Positions 40,534 to 49,288 of a stretch of 64,000 nt of DNA are shown here, in pieces. The notes under the pieces were generated by a model that was not told where the DNA came from, did no database searches, and saw nothing but the letters and a program-made list of their open reading frames with translations. Origin of the DNA: Leptolyngbya sp. Cla-17 (GTDB lineage Bacteria > Cyanobacteriota > Cyanobacteriia > Leptolyngbyales > Leptolyngbyaceae); assembly GCF_016807185.1 (NCBI RefSeq), contig NZ_JAEVYN010000001.1, positions 2,134,161-2,198,160 on the forward strand, read 5' to 3'. A program made the position numbers and the translations under genes. Each line of letters begins with the position of its first letter. Position 1 is the first letter of the stretch.

Positions 40534-40731
40534 TTATTTGTAGCGAAACAAAGAGTTCCGTTTGCGCTGCTTGTGCTTAGCAACAGCCTTACGCTTTTCT
40601 TTCTCTAAGGGCGTCTCAAAGTGCCGATTCTTCCGCATATCTTGAAAAATTCCTGCTTTTGAAACCTGTCTCTTGAATCGGCGCAGAGCAGATTCAATTC
40701 CTTCATTTTCCCCTAGAACTACTTGAGCCAT
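40534..40731 (-). CDS. rpsU: 30S ribosomal protein S21
   Basis: A 65-residue, highly basic bS21 protein: GENEGIESALRRFKRQVSKA, HFETPLEKEKRKAVAKHKQR and a basic tail. S21 binds the small subunit near the anti-Shine-Dalgarno region during initiation. It lies 109 bp downstream of an RNA-binding-protein gene on the same strand; the rbp-rpsU arrangement is a recurring cyanobacterial gene pair, often cold-responsive. Confidence 0.96.
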   Translation of the reverse strand: MAQVVLGENEGIESALRRFKRQVSKAGIFQDMRKNRHFETPLEKEKRKAVAKHKQRKRNSLFRYK

Positions 40732-40840
40732 TCTAGATATCCCTCATATGACTGTGAACTAAAACATAAAAATTTTCCAGCAGAGTTATGCAGTTAACTG
40801 GCTCTGCTGGAACTCTAAAATTTTGTTTGCGAAACGAATC

Positions 40841-41158
40841 TTAGAAGCGGCGATCGCGGCTTCTGTTGTCGCCGCCGCCCCATCCACCACCGCCACCACC
40901 AGAAGAACCTCGTTCTTCTCTGGGCTTTGCTTTATTGACTTTCAAATCCCGCCCCATCCACTCAGCACCATCTAGTGCTTCAATTGCAGTTGCTTCTTCG
41001 GCTTCTGTTCCCATTTCCACAAATGCAAAACCACGAACACGACCTGTTTCGCGATCTGTGGGTAGCTGAATACGTTTTACAGTTCCATACTCACCAAAAG
41101 CTTGTTTTAAGTCATCTTCCGCAACCTGGTAGGACAGATTACCAACATAAATCGACAT
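40841..41158 (-). CDS. Glycine-rich RRM RNA-binding protein (Rbp)
   Basis: A 105-residue protein with one RNA-recognition motif (residues 2-78): RNP2 is IYVGNL and RNP1 is RGFAFVEM. A short Gly-rich, basic tail (GGGGGGWGGGDNRSRDRRF) follows. Cyanobacterial Rbp proteins of this type are induced by cold and bind U-rich RNA. SD-like GGAG is found 10 bp before the ATG. Upstream lies a long non-coding stretch (41159-41480), likely including an extended leader of the kind used for cold control of rbp genes; this is inference. Confidence 0.93.
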   Translation of the reverse strand: MSIYVGNLSYQVAEDDLKQAFGEYGTVKRIQLPTDRETGRVRGFAFVEMGTEAEEATAIEALDGAEWMGRDLKVNKAKPREERGSSGGGGGGWGGGDNRSRDRRF

Positions 41159-41480
41159 AGAGAACGTCTCCGAAACATAGAGGAGGGGCAGAGAATTAAA
41201 TCCGGGGAAACACTTGTTATTAGAAGCGCTTTGAACAACCGAAGTTAATTACCTATTAGGAAATCATAGCACAGTGGTAAAAGACAACTTTATTGATGGT
41301 TTTTGGTAAAGATTTATTGTGCAACAACCGAGCGGGCTACTCCTTTAAAGAAAGCACTAACTGTTTGCTAAGGGTAAAGCTTCGTATAGCTCTTGAAAAT
41401 AAGAATCTAATATCATTGCTTGTAAGGTAACTTAACCAAAATATGTTTGAGCATGCAAAAGTTACGATTTTTTCTTGCTC
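41159..41480. other. Gene-free region upstream of rbp (probable promoter and long leader)
   Basis: This is about 320 bp of A/T-rich sequence with no coding frame. It presumably contains the rbp promoter and a long 5-prime leader read from the minus strand. I see no clear -10/-35 or riboswitch-like fold. Confidence 0.35.
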
Positions 41481-41610
41481 TTAAAAAGCAAGAGTCGTTG
41501 TGTCGGTTTCCATCTCTGTATCCTGCCTACTTTCATCAATAAACCGCGGCTTCAAGCCAAATGCTTGTTCATAGAAAGTGACGGCTTAAGGAACATCGCC
41601 AATGATATTC
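41481..41610 (-). pseudogene. Relic of a VOC-family (glyoxalase/bleomycin-resistance) protein gene
   Basis: The minus strand translates to DVP-stop-AVTFYEQAFGLKPRFIDES, then QDTEMETDTTTLAF and a stop at 41483-41481. An internal TAA lies at 41588-41586. The pattern DVPxAVxFYExAFGLxxRF...E(M/L)xTGxTTLAF is the N-terminal motif of VOC-superfamily proteins. Only the first roughly 40 codons remain, so the gene is truncated and broken. No start or C-terminal half is found nearby. Confidence 0.65.
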
Positions 41611-41616
41611 TCTTGG

Positions 41617-42339
41617 TCATGCTGCTGTCATTAGTTGATTGAGTTCGGTTGGGGCTAAGAACGGATTTAATATGGTGCCATCTTTAAACCAAATAATGCG
41701 ACGAGTACGACGAGCAACATCTGGTTCGTGGGTGACCATGACAACGGTCATGCCGCTGGCATTGAGGTCTGAAAAGATTTGCAAAATTTCCTCAGTCGTG
41801 TGCGAATCGAGCGCTCCTGTGGGTTCATCTGCCAGTAGCACAACGGGTTGTCCAACGATCGCTCTGGCAATGGCAACCCGTTGTTGCTGTCCACCAGATA
41901 GCTGATTTGGACGATTGTTTAGCCGATGTGCCAAGCCAACTTTTGTGAGAGCTGCAACAGAGCGATCGCGGCGATCGCGATCAGGGACACTGGCATAAAC
42001 CAAAGGCAGCATGACATTTTCTAGAGCGCTCAGTTGGGGCAACAGATGAAACTGTTGAAAAACAAACCCTAGTTTACGGTTTCGGACATGGGCAAGGGCA
42101 GCGTCATCCAACTGAGACACATCTACATTATCCAGATAGTATCGACCTGATGACGGCTTATCAAGACAGCCAATCACGTTCATCATTGTAGATTTGCCTG
42201 ATCCAGAGGCCCCCATGATGGAGCAAAATTCTCCTTGTTCTACGATCAGATCGACTCCAGCTAATGCACGGACCTCCGTTTCGCCTGAGCCGTAAATCTT
42301 ATAAATGTCTTCAAGCCGAATAATGACGGAGTTGGGCAT
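41617..42339 (-). CDS. ABC transporter ATP-binding protein (MacB/LolD type)
   Basis: A 240-residue ATPase. It shows Walker A GASGSGKST, Q-loop FQQFHLLPQLSA, signature LSGGQQQRVAIARA, Walker B VVLLADEPTGALD and H-loop VMVTHEPDVA. The sequence type is that of MacB/LolD/FtsE exporters. It is the last gene of a run regulator - HlyD adaptor - permease - ATPase on the minus strand. The 160-bp gap to the permease gene is filled with heptamer-type repeats. Confidence 0.95.
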   Translation of the reverse strand: MPNSVIIRLEDIYKIYGSGETEVRALAGVDLIVEQGEFCSIMGASGSGKSTMMNVIGCLDKPSSGRYYLDNVDVSQLDDAALAHVRNRKLGFVFQQFHLLPQLSALENVMLPLVYASVPDRDRRDRSVAALTKVGLAHRLNNRPNQLSGGQQQRVAIARAIVGQPVVLLADEPTGALDSHTTEEILQIFSDLNASGMTVVMVTHEPDVARRTRRIIWFKDGTILNPFLAPTELNQLMTAA

Positions 42340-42356
42340 GGGAGAAGGAGAGTAAA

Positions 42357-42440
42357 GTACGAGGTGCGGAGTACGAGGTGCGGAGTACGAGGTGCGGAGT
42401 ACGAGGTGCGGAGTACGAGGTGCGGAGTACGAGGTGCGGA
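42357..42440. repeat. Six perfect copies of a 14-bp (2 x 7) repeat between exporter genes
   Basis: GTACGAGGTGCGGA repeats six times without change (starts every 14 bp from 42357). Each unit is two related heptamers, GTACGAG and GTGCGGA. The following 42465-42496 continues in a loose 7-bp rhythm (CTCAGAA, CCCCAAA, CTCCGAA, CTCATTT). It is a short-tandem-repeat (STRR-like) block placed inside the operon. Confidence 0.95.
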
Positions 42441-42499
42441 GTATTTGAAGATCCCACTCTGACCTTCGTACTCAGAACCCCAAACTCCGAACTCATTTT

Positions 42500-43720
42500 C
42501 TAAGCGCTTCTAAGAGCAACAATTGGGTCAAGCTTGGCTGCTTGCTGAGCAGGCACTATGCCGAAAAATAAACCGATGCCGCCGGAAACACCAACTGCAA
42601 CTGCGATCGCAACGGGTGAAACAGTGGCTTGCAGGGGGGAGATGGCGGCAACCAGTGTCACCGCACCAATACCAACGACTGTGCCTAGCACTCCACCGGC
42701 GGCAGATAAGATGACTGCTTCAATCATGAACTGAATTAGAATGTTTTGCTGGGAGGCTCCGATCGCTTTCCGTAAGCCAATCTCTTGAGTCCGCTCGGTA
42801 ACAGAAACGAGCATGATATTCATGATGCCAATGCCGCCCACGATCAGCGAAATTGCCGCGATCGCAGCCAGCATCACAGTCAGCCCCCCCGTAATCGTGC
42901 CCACAATCGCCAGCACATCCTTTTGAGTTTGAACGGTAAAATCATCATCGACCGTAATTTTGTGGCGGAGGCGCAGCAAATTGGTGACTTGGAACTCGGC
43001 GGCAGGGATGCTGGCTTCGTTTTTCGCTGCGATCGAGATGATATTGACATCTAAACCGTAGGGGGAAGTGCGCCCTGCTAAACGATTTGCCTGAGTGGTA
43101 ATTGGCACATACACTGAGTCATCTTGGTTGCTGCCCAAAAAAGCCCCCTTCGACTGCATCACTCCAATCACGCGAAAGGTAATGCCCTTAATCCGAATTT
43201 CTTGCCCAATAGCATCCTGATTGCCGAAGAAGCGAGTCGCCACCTCTGAACCAAGGGCAACCACTTGGGTATTGCGTTCCACATCTTGCTCAGTGATGAA
43301 CCGCCCTTTCGCTATGTCAAAGCTGCGGACAGAGAGAAATTCGGGGGTAGTTCCCACAACTAAGGAACTCGTGTTGAGGTTGCGGTAAACAATCGGAAAC
43401 AGGCTTTGTCGCTGAGCCACAACCCCTTGAACAGAGGGCACTTGGGAGGCGATCGCCTTAGCATCTTCCAATACCAGCGTTTTAGGTAAATCACCACGAG
43501 GACCGTTACGAGCTTGACTGCTGCCTGGAGCGACAAACAAGACATTGGGTCCCAAAGACTCAAATTGCTCTGAAGCTAGCTTTTGAGCGCCTTGACCAAT
43601 GCCAATCACCGCAATCACCGAGGCGTTGCCAATGATGATGCCCAGCATGGTTAAGGTACTGCGAAGCTTGTTGGCGGTTAACGTTTTTACCGCCATCTTG
43701 GTGCTTTCTAAAAGATCCAT
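42500..43720 (-). CDS. ABC transporter permease (MacB-like, FtsX domain)
   Basis: A 406-residue MacB-type permease. One N-terminal transmembrane helix (about 19-40, TMLGIIIGNASVIAVIGIGQ) is followed by a large periplasmic MacB_PCD domain (about 45-240). A C-terminal FtsX domain has three helices (about 280-400), with ERTQEIGLRKAIGASQQNIL between the first two. MacB permeases use mechanotransmission to push substrates through an adaptor and outer-membrane channel. The adaptor gene is 5 bp upstream. Confidence 0.94.
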   Translation of the reverse strand: MDLLESTKMAVKTLTANKLRSTLTMLGIIIGNASVIAVIGIGQGAQKLASEQFESLGPNVLFVAPGSSQARNGPRGDLPKTLVLEDAKAIASQVPSVQGVVAQRQSLFPIVYRNLNTSSLVVGTTPEFLSVRSFDIAKGRFITEQDVERNTQVVALGSEVATRFFGNQDAIGQEIRIKGITFRVIGVMQSKGAFLGSNQDDSVYVPITTQANRLAGRTSPYGLDVNIISIAAKNEASIPAAEFQVTNLLRLRHKITVDDDFTVQTQKDVLAIVGTITGGLTVMLAAIAAISLIVGGIGIMNIMLVSVTERTQEIGLRKAIGASQQNILIQFMIEAVILSAAGGVLGTVVGIGAVTLVAAISPLQATVSPVAIAVAVGVSGGIGLFFGIVPAQQAAKLDPIVALRSA

Positions 43721-43725
43721 GACTT

Positions 43726-45081
43726 TTATTTCTTCTCCAATCCTTTCACAATGTCTGCAAGCTTCTGTCCTTCAGGCAATTGCACAAATACAGGGTCGCC
43801 GGATTTGATGCCATCAATAATTTCAGTCTCGTTGCCAATGTTTGGACCAATAGTGACGGGCTGAAATTTTGGCTTATTGCTGCTATCGGGCAGTAGCACG
43901 CCCGTTTGTCCCTTCACGGTGACGATCGCCACAGTCGGCACCATCAACGAGTTATTCATCCGTTTGCCTAAGAAAGCCAAATCAGTCGTCATCCCAGAGC
44001 GCAATTGGTCCTTCCCGGTCAGCAGTTTTACCCGCACCTCAAAAGTAATTACACCTCGTTGGGTTGCGTCTTCTTTGGCTTCAGGAGACACTAGCCGCAC
44101 AACCCCTTTAAAGGTTTGGCTAGGAAATGCGTCTGCTCGTAGTTCCACTGCTTGTCCCTGCTTAATTTGCCCAATATCGACTTCAGGTACTTTGGCAAGA
44201 ATTTCTAAATCGTTTGCCAAAGTAACGATGGAAGTTGCCGAAGAGGTGCTTGAAGCGAAGCTGGTCGGGGTGACAAAATCGCCCTCAGTCGCATTTTTCT
44301 GAGTAATTACACCAGAAAAAGGTGCCTGAATCACAGCGTCTTCTATCTGAGTGTTGATTTGTCGGAGGCTAGCTTGGGCAGAGGCGACTTGGGCAGCAGC
44401 TTGCTCAATTTCTTGAATGCGAAAGCCGTTTTTCTGCTGGGTAAGCTGCTGTTGTGAACTGGTGTAACGAGCTTTTACCTGTTCTAGGTTCGCTCTAGCG
44501 CTGCGTTCTTCATTGAGGACTTCATCCAGGCGATCGCGGCTAATGGCACCCTCATTTGCTAGAGATTGATTTCGCCCTACTCGCGCACTTGCCAGATCGA
44601 GACGGGTTTGGGCAGCGGCAATTTCTGCTTGAGATTGGCTAACGGATGCTTGCGCTTGCCCAATGGCTTCAGGTCGGTTACCTGCTTTCAATAACGACAA
44701 ATTTGCTTGTGTTCGCGCCAGTTCTGCTAACGCTTGATCACGCCTTGCCTCGATCTCTTGACTATCCATCCGGGCGATGATTTGACCCTGCTGCACGCGA
44801 TCGCCCTGCTCTACATAAAGCTTTGCCAACCGACCTGCCGTTTTCGGGTTTAAATTTAACCGCTGCACCGGCACCGCCTCACCGTTTGCAGTAATTCGCA
44901 CCGTCACATCTTTTTGCTGCACGGGCACTGTATAGTTCGCTAAATCTTGCTTAGGTGCTTGTCCTCGGATGGCAAAGTAGGCAGTCGCCGAAACGCCAAC
45001 TAACCCAGTCGCCAATAACCCAACCATCCAGGGAGTGGTTTTTTTGCTGACTTTATCAATAAGTGGAAGTTGCATAGTCAT
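43726..45081 (-). CDS. HlyD/MacA-family periplasmic adaptor protein
   Basis: A 451-residue membrane-fusion protein. It has an N-terminal transmembrane helix (about 18-38). The first biotinyl-lipoyl half motif has LAKLYVEQGDRVQQGQIIARMD. A long alpha-helical hairpin follows at about 105-250, rich in Gln/Ala (QAQASVSQSQAEIAAAQTRL). Then come the second lipoyl half (IQAPFSGVITQKNATEGDFV) and beta-barrel and membrane-proximal domains. It bridges the MacB-type permease to an outer-membrane channel; no TolC gene is in the window. Confidence 0.94.
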   Translation of the reverse strand: MTMQLPLIDKVSKKTTPWMVGLLATGLVGVSATAYFAIRGQAPKQDLANYTVPVQQKDVTVRITANGEAVPVQRLNLNPKTAGRLAKLYVEQGDRVQQGQIIARMDSQEIEARRDQALAELARTQANLSLLKAGNRPEAIGQAQASVSQSQAEIAAAQTRLDLASARVGRNQSLANEGAISRDRLDEVLNEERSARANLEQVKARYTSSQQQLTQQKNGFRIQEIEQAAAQVASAQASLRQINTQIEDAVIQAPFSGVITQKNATEGDFVTPTSFASSTSSATSIVTLANDLEILAKVPEVDIGQIKQGQAVELRADAFPSQTFKGVVRLVSPEAKEDATQRGVITFEVRVKLLTGKDQLRSGMTTDLAFLGKRMNNSLMVPTVAIVTVKGQTGVLLPDSSNKPKFQPVTIGPNIGNETEIIDGIKSGDPVFVQLPEGQKLADIVKGLEKK

Positions 45082-45143
45082 TAAAAGAAAGGAGTTAAGA
45101 GAGGTTGGAGAGGGGATTAGTTAGGATTGACTGAGATAAGGCA

Positions 45144-45689
45144 CTAAAGCGCTGTTTGCTTGTGCTGTTCCCAACGTTGGCTCATCAGGGGTAGCTCTTG
45201 CTCCCAAAACGCGTGTACATCACGCATTTCTTCCAATCGTTGAAGCAAAAGTGGGTCATCTTGCTCCATTAATTTCAAGCCTTGTTCAGCTAGTTTCCGA
45301 AAAGCAGTGATTTGTGCCAAACGCTGCTTGCTTAATTCAACCCAAGCGTTTGGCTTAATGCGAAAATAATCCCGTCGTTGCCTTGGCAGACTGATGCGCT
45401 CAATTAAGCTAAGTTGCACCAGCAATCGAGTCATCGTGCTGATTGATCCCTTACTTGCTTGCAAAATATCCGCTAGTTCCGCTGGGGACTGATGAGGGGG
45501 ATTAGAGATGAGCAGCCAGCCAAAGACGCGCCCAGCCATCCGAGGCAAACTCACAGATTCAAAGGAAAGCCCTACTTCCTCAATGAACTGAAAATGATCC
45601 TCTGTGGTCAACTGCCCAGTGGAGGCCATTGCTGCTGGTGCCTGTTCTACTCCTTGTCGTTGAGCACTAATTACATGGTTCAAGTTCAC
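45144..45689 (-). CDS. GbsR/MarR-type transcriptional regulator of the exporter operon
   Basis: A 181-residue winged-helix regulator. The HTH region is SPAELADILQASKGSISTMTRLL, followed by IERISLPRQRRDYFRI, and a C-terminal helical dimer segment (LRKLAEQGLKLMEQDD-like). The size and the FIEEVGLSFESVSLPRMAGRVFGWLL start fit GbsR-like MarR relatives. GTG at 45689 is used as start; ATG at 45629 is an alternative. It is the first gene of the exporter run (63 bp before the adaptor gene), and a palindrome upstream is a likely autoregulatory site. Confidence 0.88.
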   Translation of the reverse strand: MNLNHVISAQRQGVEQAPAAMASTGQLTTEDHFQFIEEVGLSFESVSLPRMAGRVFGWLLISNPPHQSPAELADILQASKGSISTMTRLLVQLSLIERISLPRQRRDYFRIKPNAWVELSKQRLAQITAFRKLAEQGLKLMEQDDPLLLQRLEEMRDVHAFWEQELPLMSQRWEQHKQTAL

Positions 45690-45743
45690 AGCACCTTTAA
45701 ACTTTTGCTATGACCACAACTTAACATATTTTAATTTTTTATA

Positions 45744-45759
45744 TTCAGTAAATACTGAA
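45744..45759. promoter_or_regulatory. Palindromic candidate operator of the exporter regulator
   Basis: TTCAGTA-AA-TACTGAA is a perfect 7-bp inverted repeat with a 2-bp centre, 55 bp upstream of the regulator start. A/T-rich, -10-like sequence lies just downstream on the minus strand (TATAAA, TAAAATAT). Dimeric MarR/GbsR proteins bind such symmetrical sites. Confidence 0.55.
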
Positions 45760-45867
45760 CATTCTAAATAGAAAACTTTAGTACTGCTGGCTGTACCTAC
45801 AACAGTGGCTCAACCCAATTCAGAAATTTTTAGTCGGACAAAAACAATATCCACGCTTGCTACAGTT

Positions 45868-48102
45868 TTATTTAACTATTGCCTCTGCAAAGCGCTCTTG
45901 TAATGCTGGAAAAACTGGGCAGGGTTGGCGATCGTCGAGGTTGTCGGGCTTATTCCAGGTGTAAGGTGCTTTAGCAGCCGCAGACATCCACAGCAAGCGT
46001 TTAGCGCGGGTCATGGCAACATAGAGCAAACGAAATTCTTCGGCAGCTTTAAGGTTTTGGGCGCGATTCCACGCAGCTAACGTGTCCGAAAAATTAGGCT
46101 GATGATGTACCTGAGCGCGAATTTGGGCACGGGCAACTTCTGCCAAAGTGAAATTGCCTATAAAGCTTGTCTGGGGGGGGATTCGAGGAATACCGGGAAT
46201 CATATTCGCGTGTAAAAAGGGAATAAATACCCAGTCCCAATCCAGACCTTTGGCTTTGTGCATGGTGATGATGGTCAACTGTCCGGCTTTGGTGTAGCGA
46301 TCGTCGGCATTTTCGGTGTCCACTGGCTCAAATCGTTCGGAAGCCACGATGTCATTCAGTGCCGCGAGAATGGCAGGTAGAGTCGGATCCCCCTGGGTTT
46401 GCTGGATCGTGCGATCAGATAATTTGTCAGCCGTAGCCAGTTCGTTTTGGTTATAGCCAAGGGTGTAGCTAAAAAAGGAAATGAGTTGATAGGGCGGTAG
46501 TTCTAACCGGGCGCGCAGAAGACTGGTGCAGTAGCGGCGGGCTTGGAGCACTGATTCAGATTGAGCCGGATCGAGGGGTCCGGGGTATAGCATTTGCTCT
46601 GGAAAGCTGACGATCGCGTTCAAATCTTGGGTGGGAATCAGTTTGCGCTGAACCAGGGTAACGAGAGCATTTTTTAAGTAATCGGGAGAGTGGGGGCGAT
46701 CGCAAAATTGCAGCAGCGTCAGCATCTCGATAGGCACATGAGATTGGCGTTCCTGTTGCCCCACTTCATAGACTGGAATCGTGTCGCCATACCAGCGTTG
46801 CAGTTCTCGTGCGACAAACCGTCCTTGCTCATTGGTTCGCACCAGCACTGCCGCTGAACCATCAGGATTATGTTGAAATAGCTGGAGCGATCGCTGCCCA
46901 ATTAGTTCTACTGTTTGAAAAACATCATCTGGCGTATAAAGCTCCAGTCCTCGCCCTTCTGGCTCTGGGTTAAGTTGAGGATCGCCGGAATTCACAGGCT
47001 GAATTTTTTGCAAGCGAAAGGGCTGTTCTATTCCAGCGAGTTTAGATCGATTGACCCAATCCAAAACAAAGTTTGCTGCATCAATGATTTTGCCTGTGCT
47101 ACGTCCTGCCTGAGTCATGGTTGCCAAACGGTGATGGCGATCACAACTATCACAAAACTCGCGAAAGAAAATTGGGTCGGCGGGCGTAAAGGTAGAGTTG
47201 ATGGCTTGATTGGGGTCGCCTACCCGCACTAAATTTAGTTGGTCAGACTGAGTAGGGTCAGCGGCAAGAATTTCCAACAGGCGGGTTTGCAACGGGCTAG
47301 AATCCTGGGCTTCATCTTCAAAAACTGCAAACACTTGCTGCTGCCAATAGTTCCGCACGGTGGAATCATCCAGCACCCGCAACGCTGCCAACATCATTTC
47401 GTCATAATCCATCCAGTTACGGCGGTGCAGTTGCTCTTGGTAAAGTTCGTACAGTCCTGCTGCGATCGCCAGCACCGAGTATTCATCTGCACTGTCATCG
47501 CTAAATCGGCGCAAATCATCGGGCTGCAATCCCGAACTTTTTGCCTCATGCACTACGGTCGTTGTTAAGTTTGGCAATACCTCCGTTCGCAACACGGACT
47601 GTCGCCGCAGTCGCTCGGTTTCTTCACCGTCAAACTGCTGACCTTCCAGTAAGGTTTGAAACAGGCGCGGATTTGCGGCAATCCACTGTTCTACACAGGC
47701 GCGCACCAAGCGATGATTCTGATTGGGTGTAACCAGCAACGTGTCGGAATTTAAACCCGATCGCTCAATGTGGCTACGGGCGATCGCCCAGCCTAACCCG
47801 TGCAGCGTATAAACCGAAAAGCCTTGTTGCGGTAAAGATAACTGTTTCAAGTAGCCGCGAATCTTCGCTTTAATATTTGCCGCTGCCGATCGCGTAAACG
47901 TGACGACAATCAACTGCCGTCGGCTATTTAGTTGATTCCGTGCAATTGCGATCGCTGCCGCCACTGCCATTCCGGTGGATTTACCTGCACCCGGCACCGC
48001 CGACACAGCCAGCGCTCCCGACTGCCAATCTGCCAATTCTCGCTGCCCCACCCGCAGGGTGGCGCGCAGGTCATCAAGAGTAGTTTGGGGAGAAGAGAGC
48101 AT
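45868..48102 (-). CDS. UvrD/PcrA-like superfamily 1 DNA helicase
   Basis: A 744-residue ATP-dependent helicase. Motif I is AVPGAGKST (35-43), motif Ia IVVTFTRSAAANIKAKI, motif II VFEDEAQDSSPLQ, motif III RVGDPNQAINSTF, motif V ITMHKAKGLDWDWVFIP and motif VI LLYVAMTRAKRLLW. All SF1A motifs needed for translocation are present. No C-terminal nuclease domain is seen. It probably works in repair or replication-fork processing. It is transcribed toward the exporter operon, after the VanW gene, with an 18-bp gap between VanW stop and helicase start. Confidence 0.92.
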   Translation of the reverse strand: MLSSPQTTLDDLRATLRVGQRELADWQSGALAVSAVPGAGKSTGMAVAAAIAIARNQLNSRRQLIVVTFTRSAAANIKAKIRGYLKQLSLPQQGFSVYTLHGLGWAIARSHIERSGLNSDTLLVTPNQNHRLVRACVEQWIAANPRLFQTLLEGQQFDGEETERLRRQSVLRTEVLPNLTTTVVHEAKSSGLQPDDLRRFSDDSADEYSVLAIAAGLYELYQEQLHRRNWMDYDEMMLAALRVLDDSTVRNYWQQQVFAVFEDEAQDSSPLQTRLLEILAADPTQSDQLNLVRVGDPNQAINSTFTPADPIFFREFCDSCDRHHRLATMTQAGRSTGKIIDAANFVLDWVNRSKLAGIEQPFRLQKIQPVNSGDPQLNPEPEGRGLELYTPDDVFQTVELIGQRSLQLFQHNPDGSAAVLVRTNEQGRFVARELQRWYGDTIPVYEVGQQERQSHVPIEMLTLLQFCDRPHSPDYLKNALVTLVQRKLIPTQDLNAIVSFPEQMLYPGPLDPAQSESVLQARRYCTSLLRARLELPPYQLISFFSYTLGYNQNELATADKLSDRTIQQTQGDPTLPAILAALNDIVASERFEPVDTENADDRYTKAGQLTIITMHKAKGLDWDWVFIPFLHANMIPGIPRIPPQTSFIGNFTLAEVARAQIRAQVHHQPNFSDTLAAWNRAQNLKAAEEFRLLYVAMTRAKRLLWMSAAAKAPYTWNKPDNLDDRQPCPVFPALQERFAEAIVK

Positions 48103-48120
48103 CTAGCCATTCCTCAGCAC

Positions 48121-48858
48121 TTAACAAAGCAATGTGGGATAAAAAGTAGAATCAATCGCTTCAAATTGGGTAGTGTTTAATTCATAGCGAATCGTTTGAA
48201 TCTGAATGCCATCAGGCAGGTCTACTCGCTTAAATTCTATGCGTAGCTCAGGAATTACTTTCGGTGCATAAATTGCCGCTTGAATTGCCTGAGATTGCAA
48301 ATCAAATTGAAAATAAAAAGGGAAGGAAAAAGGATTTCTAAACCGTAAATCTTTGTAGCCATACACTACAGTTGCATCTGAACCCAAAGGGGCAAAGCGG
48401 TTTTCTTCAGTATAGATATCTTTGGAATGAGGATGCCGCTCTAATGGAGTAATTCCAGCTTTTAAGATGAGGAAATAAATCAACCCCGACAGTTGGCATA
48501 ATCCCCCGCCAATCTCTGCGGTAAGCTGATCTTTGGCAATTGCTCGTCCTGCCAGATAGCCTCTTTTGCGGCTGGGAGAACCAACTAAATGCCAAAATGA
48601 GAAGATTTGGTTCGGTGGAATAAGAACGTCTTGGATATGGGCGATCGCTAATGCCAAGTTGTGCTTTTTATTATCAGAATATTCTGTCGTAAAAATGGGT
48701 TGGGTCAGATGAATTTGAGGTTGAAAAAATTGCTTTTCTGAATCCAATAAGCGTTGAGCATGAATCAATTGATCAGCTTGCCCGGCTGACCAATCTAACC
48801 AATTCCTCTGAGTGACTTTGAGCTGTAATCTCCAGGAAGCCGGAATGAGTTGTTTCAT
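48121..48858 (-). CDS. VanW-family protein
   Basis: A 245-residue VanW-like protein. The core contains HNLALAIAHIQDVLIPPNQI, FSFWHLVGSPSRKRGYLAG and EIGGGLCQLSGLIYFLILKAG, which carries the family GGGxCQxS motif, then ERHPHSKDIY. VanW is named after a vancomycin-resistance cluster gene whose function is unknown. In cyanobacteria it appears outside resistance clusters, as here. DUF1824 lies 13 bp upstream and the helicase 18 bp downstream, so the three may be co-transcribed. Confidence 0.9.
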   Translation of the reverse strand: MKQLIPASWRLQLKVTQRNWLDWSAGQADQLIHAQRLLDSEKQFFQPQIHLTQPIFTTEYSDNKKHNLALAIAHIQDVLIPPNQIFSFWHLVGSPSRKRGYLAGRAIAKDQLTAEIGGGLCQLSGLIYFLILKAGITPLERHPHSKDIYTEENRFAPLGSDATVVYGYKDLRFRNPFSFPFYFQFDLQSQAIQAAIYAPKVIPELRIEFKRVDLPDGIQIQTIRYELNTTQFEAIDSTFYPTLLC

Positions 48859-48871
48859 GCAATATCAGGAG

Positions 48872-49288
48872 TTAGGTTCCGTCAAATAAATTGAGCGGCA
48901 AGTGCCCATAGGTTTCATTCACGTCTTCATCGTCAGCCGATTGGCAAGACACTAGCACGCCGCGATGAGTTCCGGTATAAATATCCAGGTGGCAGCGGTC
49001 GGTTTTGGGATTGAACTTGAGATAAACGGAGCCAGCAATTGCATCGGGCTGCGGACGAGCCGAGTATCCCAGAGCCGCAAGGTAGTGATGCAGGGTCGCG
49101 ATCGCTTGAGAAGCGGTGTCTGCACAAATGCCAAAGATTTGATAGTCAGAGCGATCGCGAACCTGACATACAGCGGATCGAATTGCTTCTGAGGTTGGTA
49201 TTTGGTCTGCGGGTACTTGTTCAATGCAAATAAACTGTCTTAAAAGCGTTTGAGCCGCTTCAAGATTCATCGGTAAAGGAGTAAACAT
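48872..49288 (-). CDS. DUF1824-family protein
   Basis: A 138-residue soluble protein matching the DUF1824 family, restricted to cyanobacteria. Distinct segments are LLRQFICIEQVPADQIPTSE, DRSDYQIFGICADTASQAIA, GSVYLKFNPKTDRCHLDIYT and the acidic ADDEDVNETYGHLPLNLF. Function is unknown. It is the first of three same-strand genes (DUF1824 - VanW - helicase) with short gaps. Confidence 0.85.
   Translation of the reverse strand: MFTPLPMNLEAAQTLLRQFICIEQVPADQIPTSEAIRSAVCQVRDRSDYQIFGICADTASQAIATLHHYLAALGYSARPQPDAIAGSVYLKFNPKTDRCHLDIYTGTHRGVLVSCQSADDEDVNETYGHLPLNLFDGT

Noticed and set aside
42311..42496. 61-codon frame across the exporter repeat block
   Set aside because: It is generated by the tandem repeats and overlaps the ATPase gene start.
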